A program made the position numbers and the translations under genes. Below the pieces are notes generated by a model, which was not told the DNA's origin, searched no databases, and saw only the letters and a list, made by a program, of their open reading frames with translations. From Luteibacter jiangsuensis (lineage in GTDB: Bacteria > Pseudomonadota > Gammaproteobacteria > Xanthomonadales > Rhodanobacteraceae), in contig NZ_JAAQQR010000007.1 in assembly GCF_011742555.1 (NCBI RefSeq), positions 124,001-188,000 of the forward strand: a DNA stretch of 64,000 nucleotides, written 5' to 3'. This document shows, piece by piece, positions 59,181 to 64,000 of this stretch. Positions within the stretch are counted from its first letter, which is position 1, and each line of letters starts with the position of its first letter.

Positions 59181-61325
59181 TTAAAGCCGGGAAATGTCGG
59201 CTATCGCGCCGAAGCTGGCCTTCAGCTGCGCCAGCAGCGCGAGGCGGTTGGCGCGCACCGCGGGATTCTCGGCGTTGACGAGCACGTCGTCGAAGAAGCG
59301 GTCTACGGGCGCTTGCAGCGCCGACAGGCGCGCCAGGGCCCCCGTGTAGTCTCCCCGTCCCAGCAGCACGTGCGTGTCCGCGCGCGCCGCGTCGAGCGCG
59401 GCATGCAGGTCGCGCTCCGCGTCCAGTTCGAAATGAGCGGGATCGACGCGGCCTTCGACGGGCGTGGCGCCGGCTTCCTCGGCCTGCTTGCGCAGGATGT
59501 TCGCCACGCGCTTGTTCGCGGCGGCCAGGCTGGCGGCTTCGGCGCGCCGCGCGAACTCGGCCACGGCGCGCAGGCGACGATCGAAGTCCGGAAGCGTCGC
59601 GGGTGCCACGGCGAGCACGGACTCGAACTGATCGGCCGAATATCCCTGGTCGGCGTAATAACCGCGCAGGCGCTCCAGGACGAACGCGTGCACTTCGTCG
59701 CCCAGCGCGCTGCGGCGCGCGCCAATGTCGACCTGCGGCGCCTTGCCGTCCTTTCCGGGCTTCACGCCGGCGACCAGGGCGGCTTCCGGCACGAGCTCGA
59801 ACGCTTCGGAAAGCGCGGCGCGCAGGTCGATGTCCAGGCCGCCTTCGATAAGCGTACGGGCAAGGCCGAGAGCGGCGCGACGCAGCGCGAAGGGGTCCTT
59901 GTTGCCGCTGGGCTTCAGGCCCACGGCAAAGATGCCGGCCAGCGTATCCAGGCGCTCGGCCACCGCCAGAACCCTTCCCACGGCGCCGCCGGCGATGGCG
60001 TCGCCGCCGAAACGCGGCTGGTAGAAGCTGTCGAGCGCATCGGCCACGTCGGCGGGTATGCCCTGCCGCGTGGCGTAATAGCGACCCATCACGCCCTGCA
60101 GTTCAGGGAATTCGCCGACCATGCGGGTGAGCAGGTCGCACTTGGCGAGGGCGGCCGCGTGCGTCGCCTGGGCGGCGTCCACGCCCACGCGATTGGCGAT
60201 TACCCGTGCCAGCTCGGCCACGCGCACCGTCTTGTCCCACAGGCTGCCCAGCGACTGCTGATACGTGACCGCCTTGAGCCCTTCCTGGTAGTCGGCCAGA
60301 GGCGTCTTCAGATCCTCGTCCCAGAAGAACTTCGCATCGGCGAAGCGCGGACGGATGACACGCTCGTAACCCTTGCGGATTTCTGCCGGGTCGCGGCTTT
60401 CGATATTGGCAACGCCGATGAAGTGCTCGGTAAGCCGGCCTTCGGCGTCGAACACGGGCACGAACTTCTGGTTCGTCTCCATCGTGGTGACCAGCGCTTC
60501 CGGTGGCACGTCGAGGAATTCGCGCTCGAACGTGCAGGCGATCGCAACTGGCCACTCGGTGAGGTTGGCGATCTCGTCGAGCAGGCCGTCGGACAGCCGC
60601 GGCGTACCGCCCGTGGCCACGCGGGCGACTTCCTCGCGGATCCGCTGCCGGCGCGCCGCGGGATCGGCGATCACGTGCGCCTGTCGCAGGGCGTCGAGCC
60701 AGCTGTCGGCATCGGCGACATGCACGGGCTTCGGATGGTGGAAGCGATGGCCGATGGTGAGGCGGCCGCTCTTCAGGCCAAGCACTTCGCCGTCGACGAT
60801 ATCCGAACCATGCAGCATCAGCAGGCTGTGCACGGGACGGACGAACATGTCGTCGCGGTCGCCCCAGCGCATCGCCTTCGGAATCGGCAGCCCTTTGAGG
60901 GCCTCGGCCACGATCTCCGGCAGCAGCGCGGCGGTGGGCTGGCCGGGTTTCACCGCCCGGAACACGAACCACGCACCCTTGTCGGTCTCGAGCTTTTCGA
61001 GCGCCGTCACGTCGACGCCGCAGGATTGCGCGAACCCGATCAGCGCCTTGGCGGGTTGTCCGTCCTCGCCGACGCCGGCGGATACCGCGGGACCGCGGCG
61101 CTCGATGGTCTGCTCAGGCTGGGCCACCGCCACATCCTGGATATGCACTGCCAGACGCCGCGGGGACGCGTAGGTTTTTGCCGAGGCATAGTCCGCCGCG
61201 ATGCCGCGTTTCTCCAGGCCTTCAACGACTCCGCGCGCGAATGCGCCGGCTAGATCGTCGAGCGCCTTGGGCGGCAGCTCCTCGGTGCCCAGTTCGATGA
61301 TCAGTGGCAATCGCTTGTCAGCCAT
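59181..61325 (-). CDS. glyS: Glycyl-tRNA synthetase, beta subunit
   Basis: A 714-residue beta subunit of the alpha2beta2 glycyl-tRNA synthetase. The start [17 protein letters not shown] is the GlyS signature; [15 protein letters not shown] and [11 protein letters not shown] follow, with a C-terminal anticodon-binding-like domain containing [22 protein letters not shown]. It charges tRNA-Gly with GlyQ. Start ATG 61325 overlaps the glyQ stop by 8 bp. Normal length. Confidence 0.96.
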   Translation of the reverse strand: MADKRLPLIIELGTEELPPKALDDLAGAFARGVVEGLEKRGIAADYASAKTYASPRRLAVHIQDVAVAQPEQTIERRGPAVSAGVGEDGQPAKALIGFAQSCGVDVTALEKLETDKGAWFVFRAVKPGQPTAALLPEIVAEALKGLPIPKAMRWGDRDDMFVRPVHSLLMLHGSDIVDGEVLGLKSGRLTIGHRFHHPKPVHVADADSWLDALRQAHVIADPAARRQRIREEVARVATGGTPRLSDGLLDEIANLTEWPVAIACTFEREFLDVPPEALVTTMETNQKFVPVFDAEGRLTEHFIGVANIESRDPAEIRKGYERVIRPRFADAKFFWDEDLKTPLADYQEGLKAVTYQQSLGSLWDKTVRVAELARVIANRVGVDAAQATHAAALAKCDLLTRMVGEFPELQGVMGRYYATRQGIPADVADALDSFYQPRFGGDAIAGGAVGRVLAVAERLDTLAGIFAVGLKPSGNKDPFALRRAALGLARTLIEGGLDIDLRAALSEAFELVPEAALVAGVKPGKDGKAPQVDIGARRSALGDEVHAFVLERLRGYYADQGYSADQFESVLAVAPATLPDFDRRLRAVAEFARRAEAASLAAANKRVANILRKQAEEAGATPVEGRVDPAHFELDAERDLHAALDAARADTHVLLGRGDYTGALARLSALQAPVDRFFDDVLVNAENPAVRANRLALLAQLKASFGAIADISRL

Positions 61326-62229
61326 GGACGGCCTCCTTGTCTTTCTTCAGGCCGGGAAAACCGAGTTTCTCGCGCTGTGCCACATAGGCCTCCGCGACAC
61401 TACGGGCCAGCGTGCGCACACGCAGGATGTAGCGCTGGCGCTCCGTGACGCTGATGGCGCGCCGCGCGTCGAGCAGGTTGAACGCATGGCTCGCCTTGCA
61501 CACCTGCTCGTACGCCGGCAACGGCAGGCCCGCGGCGATCAGTTTCCCGGCCTCGCCTTCGCAGACGTCGAACCAGTGGAACAGCTCGGCCACGTTGGCG
61601 TGCTCGAAGTTGTAGGTGCTCTGCTCCACCTCGTTCTGGTGGAAGACGTCGCCGTAGGTCACCACGCCGTGCGGCGCGTGCGTCCAGACGATGTCGTAGA
61701 TGCTGTCCACGTTCTGCAGGTACATCACCAGGCGCTCGAGGCCGTAGGTGATCTCGCCTGTGACGGGACGGCATTCAAGGCCGCCGGCCTGCTGGAAATA
61801 GGTGAACTGGGTGACCTCCATGCCGTTCAGCCAGACCTCCCAGCCCAGTCCCCAGGCACCCAGCGTGGGCGACTCCCAGTTGTCTTCGACGAAGCGCAGG
61901 TCGTGCACCAGAGGGTCGATACCCAGCGCCTTGAGCGAACCGATGTACCGCTCGAGGATATCGTCCGGGTTCGGTTTCAGCACCACCTGGTACTGGTAGT
62001 AGTGCTGCAGGCGGTTGGGGTTGTCGCCGTAGCGACCATCCGTAGGCCTCCGGCAGGGCTGCACGTAGGCGGCCGCCCAGGGTTCCGGCCCGAGGGAGCG
62101 GAGGAAAGTGGCCGGGTGGAACGTACCCGCGCCGACTTCGGTATCGAGCGGCTGGACCAGCACGCACCCCTGCTCCGCCCAGTAGCGGTTCAGGGTCTGG
62201 ATCACGTCTTGGAAGGTGGGCGCGGACAT
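61318..62229 (-). CDS. glyQ: Glycyl-tRNA synthetase, alpha subunit
   Basis: A 303-residue class II catalytic alpha subunit. [50 protein letters not shown] and [20 protein letters not shown] are canonical GlyQ motifs. It precedes glyS in an overlapping two-gene operon and is divergent from the PilB/GspE-like ATPase gene across a 65-bp spacer. Confidence 0.97.
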   Translation of the reverse strand: MSAPTFQDVIQTLNRYWAEQGCVLVQPLDTEVGAGTFHPATFLRSLGPEPWAAAYVQPCRRPTDGRYGDNPNRLQHYYQYQVVLKPNPDDILERYIGSLKALGIDPLVHDLRFVEDNWESPTLGAWGLGWEVWLNGMEVTQFTYFQQAGGLECRPVTGEITYGLERLVMYLQNVDSIYDIVWTHAPHGVVTYGDVFHQNEVEQSTYNFEHANVAELFHWFDVCEGEAGKLIAAGLPLPAYEQVCKASHAFNLLDARRAISVTERQRYILRVRTLARSVAEAYVAQREKLGFPGLKKDKEAVHG

Positions 62230-62294
62230 GGTTCCCGGGTCCTTGAGAAAGCGGGCTAGTATAGCGGCGTGGCATCAACACAGGGTCGCAGCAG

Positions 62295-64000
62295 ATGGCA
62301 GTGAATCCGCAACCCGGCGCGCTCCTCGGGCGCCGCGGACGGCTGGAACTCGACGAGGTGCTCGCCTCGCTCGTGGTGGACGGCTATCTCGCGGGCGAAG
62401 ACGCGAAGCGCGTACGCATGGGGTCGCGGAGCGGCAAATCGGCCATCGAACTGCACCCCATGGTGCTGGTGGCCAACGCCAAGCTGGAGAACCGCCGCGA
62501 TCCCGGCCGCCCCCTGAGCCTGGAAACCCTGATGGAGTGGCTGGCCGGCAAGGCTGGCCTGCCCTACCTAAAGATCGACCCGATGAAGGTCAACGTGGCC
62601 CAGGCCACGCAGGCGGTCAGCAGCGCCTATGCCCAGCGCCACCGCATCCTGCCCGTGGCCGCCTCGCCGATGGAAGTCACCTTCGCGACGGCGGAGCCTT
62701 TCGATACGGGCTGGGCGAACGACCTCGCCCACATGCTCCGCCGCGACGTGCGCCGCGTGGTGTCGAATCCGATCGACATCAACCGTTACCTGCTCGAGTT
62801 CTATGGCGTGCAGCGTTCCATCCAGCTGGCCCAGGACGCGAAGGGCAGCGAGCCGTCGAAGATCATCAACTTCGAACAGCTCGTCGAGCTCGGAAAGACA
62901 GGCGAAGTGGGTGCGGACGACCGGCACGTCGTGCACATCGTCGACTGGCTCCTGCAGTATGCGTTCGAGCAACGCGCATCGGATATCCACCTCGAACCCC
63001 GCCGCGACGCCGGGCAGATGCGTTTTCGCATCGACGGCGTGATGCAGAAAGTGTTCGAACTGCCGCCGCCGGTGATGACTGCAGTGACGGCACGCGTGAA
63101 GATCCTCTCGCGCATGGACGTCGCCGAGAAGCGACGACCGCAGGACGGCCGCATCAAGACGCGCTCGGCCGGCGGGCGCGAGGTGGAGCTTCGCATTTCC
63201 ACCATGCCGACGGCCTTCGGCGAGAAGGTGGTCATGCGCATCTTCGACCCCGACCTCGTCATGAAGGATTTCGCCCAGCTCGGGTTCTCCGCCGAGGAAG
63301 ACCGTATCTGGCGCGGCATGGTGGAGCGTCCGCATGGCATCGTGCTGGTCACCGGTCCCACGGGTTCGGGAAAGACCACCACGCTCTACTCCACGCTGAA
63401 GCACCTGGCGCGCCCGGAACTGAACGTCTGCACCGTCGAAGACCCGATCGAAATGGTGTCGGCCGACCTCAATCAGATGCAGGTGCAGCCGTCCATCGAC
63501 CTGGACTTCGCGGCGGGGGTGCGCACCCTGCTGCGCCAGGATCCGGACATCATCATGATCGGCGAGATCCGCGACCTGGAAACCGCGCAGATGGCGGTGC
63601 AGGCGTCGCTGACGGGACACCTCGTGCTGTCCACGCTGCACACGAACGATTCGCCCAGCGCCGTCACCCGTCTGCTCGACCTCGGCGTGCCGCATTACCT
63701 CATCCAGTCCACGCTCGCTGGCGTGGTCGCGCAACGCCTCGTGCGTACGCTCTGCCCGCACTGCAAGACAACGTCGGAACAGGATCCGGACGAGTGGCGC
63801 GTGCTCACCCACGGATGGAACATTCCGCTGCCCGAGCAGGTGTTCACGCCAGTGGGATGCCTCGAATGCCGGAAGACCGGTTTCCTCGGCCGCACCGGCG
63901 TCTACGAGATGATGCCGATGTCGAGCCGCCTCCGTTCGCTGATCTCGGCCCAGCTCGACCTCGGCCGATTCGGCGGCGAGGCCCTGCGGGAAGGCATGAA
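62295..64000 (+). CDS. GspE/PilB-type secretion or pilus assembly ATPase (3' end cut by window edge)
   Basis: About 568 residues are present. An N-terminal GSPII_E-type region (about 10-180) leads to the ATPase domain with Walker A GPTGSGKTT (354-362), Asp box FDTGWANDL region, Walker B-like DPDIIMIGEIRD and the His box TGHLVLSTLHTNDS. A CPHC ... CLEC tetracysteine pair suggests zinc binding, as in GspE and PilB. It powers type II secretion or type IV pilus assembly; which of these cannot be decided without neighbours. Start ATG 62295 is the first with the family N-terminus. The C-terminus continues beyond the window. Confidence 0.9.
   Translation, partial: MAVNPQPGALLGRRGRLELDEVLASLVVDGYLAGEDAKRVRMGSRSGKSAIELHPMVLVANAKLENRRDPGRPLSLETLMEWLAGKAGLPYLKIDPMKVNVAQATQAVSSAYAQRHRILPVAASPMEVTFATAEPFDTGWANDLAHMLRRDVRRVVSNPIDINRYLLEFYGVQRSIQLAQDAKGSEPSKIINFEQLVELGKTGEVGADDRHVVHIVDWLLQYAFEQRASDIHLEPRRDAGQMRFRIDGVMQKVFELPPPVMTAVTARVKILSRMDVAEKRRPQDGRIKTRSAGGREVELRISTMPTAFGEKVVMRIFDPDLVMKDFAQLGFSAEEDRIWRGMVERPHGIVLVTGPTGSGKTTTLYSTLKHLARPELNVCTVEDPIEMVSADLNQMQVQPSIDLDFAAGVRTLLRQDPDIIMIGEIRDLETAQMAVQASLTGHLVLSTLHTNDSPSAVTRLLDLGVPHYLIQSTLAGVVAQRLVRTLCPHCKTTSEQDPDEWRVLTHGWNIPLPEQVFTPVGCLECRKTGFLGRTGVYEMMPMSSRLRSLISAQLDLGRFGGEALREGM

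Overview
The window is GC-rich and densely coded. It reads as a chromosomal segment of a gammaproteobacterium of the Xanthomonadales (Lysobacterales), most likely a yellow-pigmented Rhodanobacteraceae member of the Luteibacter/Dyella type. The pointers are a xanthomonadin/aryl-polyene-type gene set beside a XanB2-type chorismatase, several very large Oar-like TonB-dependent receptors, and dispersed REP-like palindromes (GTAGGAGCGCGC and GTGGGAGCCGC families). The genus is inference from gene content only. No rRNA, tRNA, CRISPR array, insertion sequence or prophage was seen.

Layout. 1-4015 (minus): the start-proximal end of a pigment cluster (acyl carrier protein, FabZ-like dehydratase, lauroyl-type acyltransferase, LolA-like protein, MMPL exporter cut by the left edge), divergent from xanB2. 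5.2-7.8 kb: glmU and a DUF748/AsmA-like protein. 7.9-18.8 kb: one long branched-chain amino acid operon with a promoter, a 42-codon leader peptide rich in Leu/Ile/Val codons and a rho-independent attenuator, then leuA-ilvE-leuC-leuD-leuB-ilvD-ilvC-ilvB-ilvN. 18.8-25 kb: an SDR-like protein, a 52-residue proline-rich protein, ubiA, and a TonB receptor coupled to a secreted PHP-type metallohydrolase. 25-32.5 kb: comF, a membrane diguanylate cyclase and a small membrane protein (all minus), then bioB-bioF-trhO-bioH-bioC behind a BirA-type operator. 32.5-36 kb (minus): DUF72, tag, a PLP dehydratase and an aldose-epimerase-like gene. 36-46.4 kb (plus): pepN, a strongly structured intergenic region, mnmG, an RDD membrane protein, tex and a GDSL autotransporter esterase. 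46.6-57.9 kb (minus): a YbaY-like lipoprotein and three tandem paralogous Oar-like TonB receptors, each with its own terminator and long leader. 58.5-64 kb: an XRE-type regulator, glyS/glyQ (minus), and a GspE/PilB-type ATPase cut by the right edge.

How the genes work together. XanB2 makes 3- and 4-hydroxybenzoate from chorismate; these can feed the pigment cluster and UbiA respectively, and no ubiC is seen beside ubiA. The leu/ilv operon carries every common branched-chain enzyme except threonine deaminase, under one attenuator that senses Leu, Ile and Val charging. The biotin genes are preceded by CTGTAAACC-N16-GGTTGACAG, which matches the BirA operator. The most novel-looking signal is a 46-bp bipartite module (GTGACTTTCGG-N17-CCTAGGAA-N3-TTCYTA) found about 315-320 bp upstream of two of the three tandem TonB receptors. 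One copy lies in the divergent spacer shared with the XRE-type regulator, whose own upstream region carries a CGAAAG-A-CTTTCG palindrome. This suggests a local regulator-receptor circuit.
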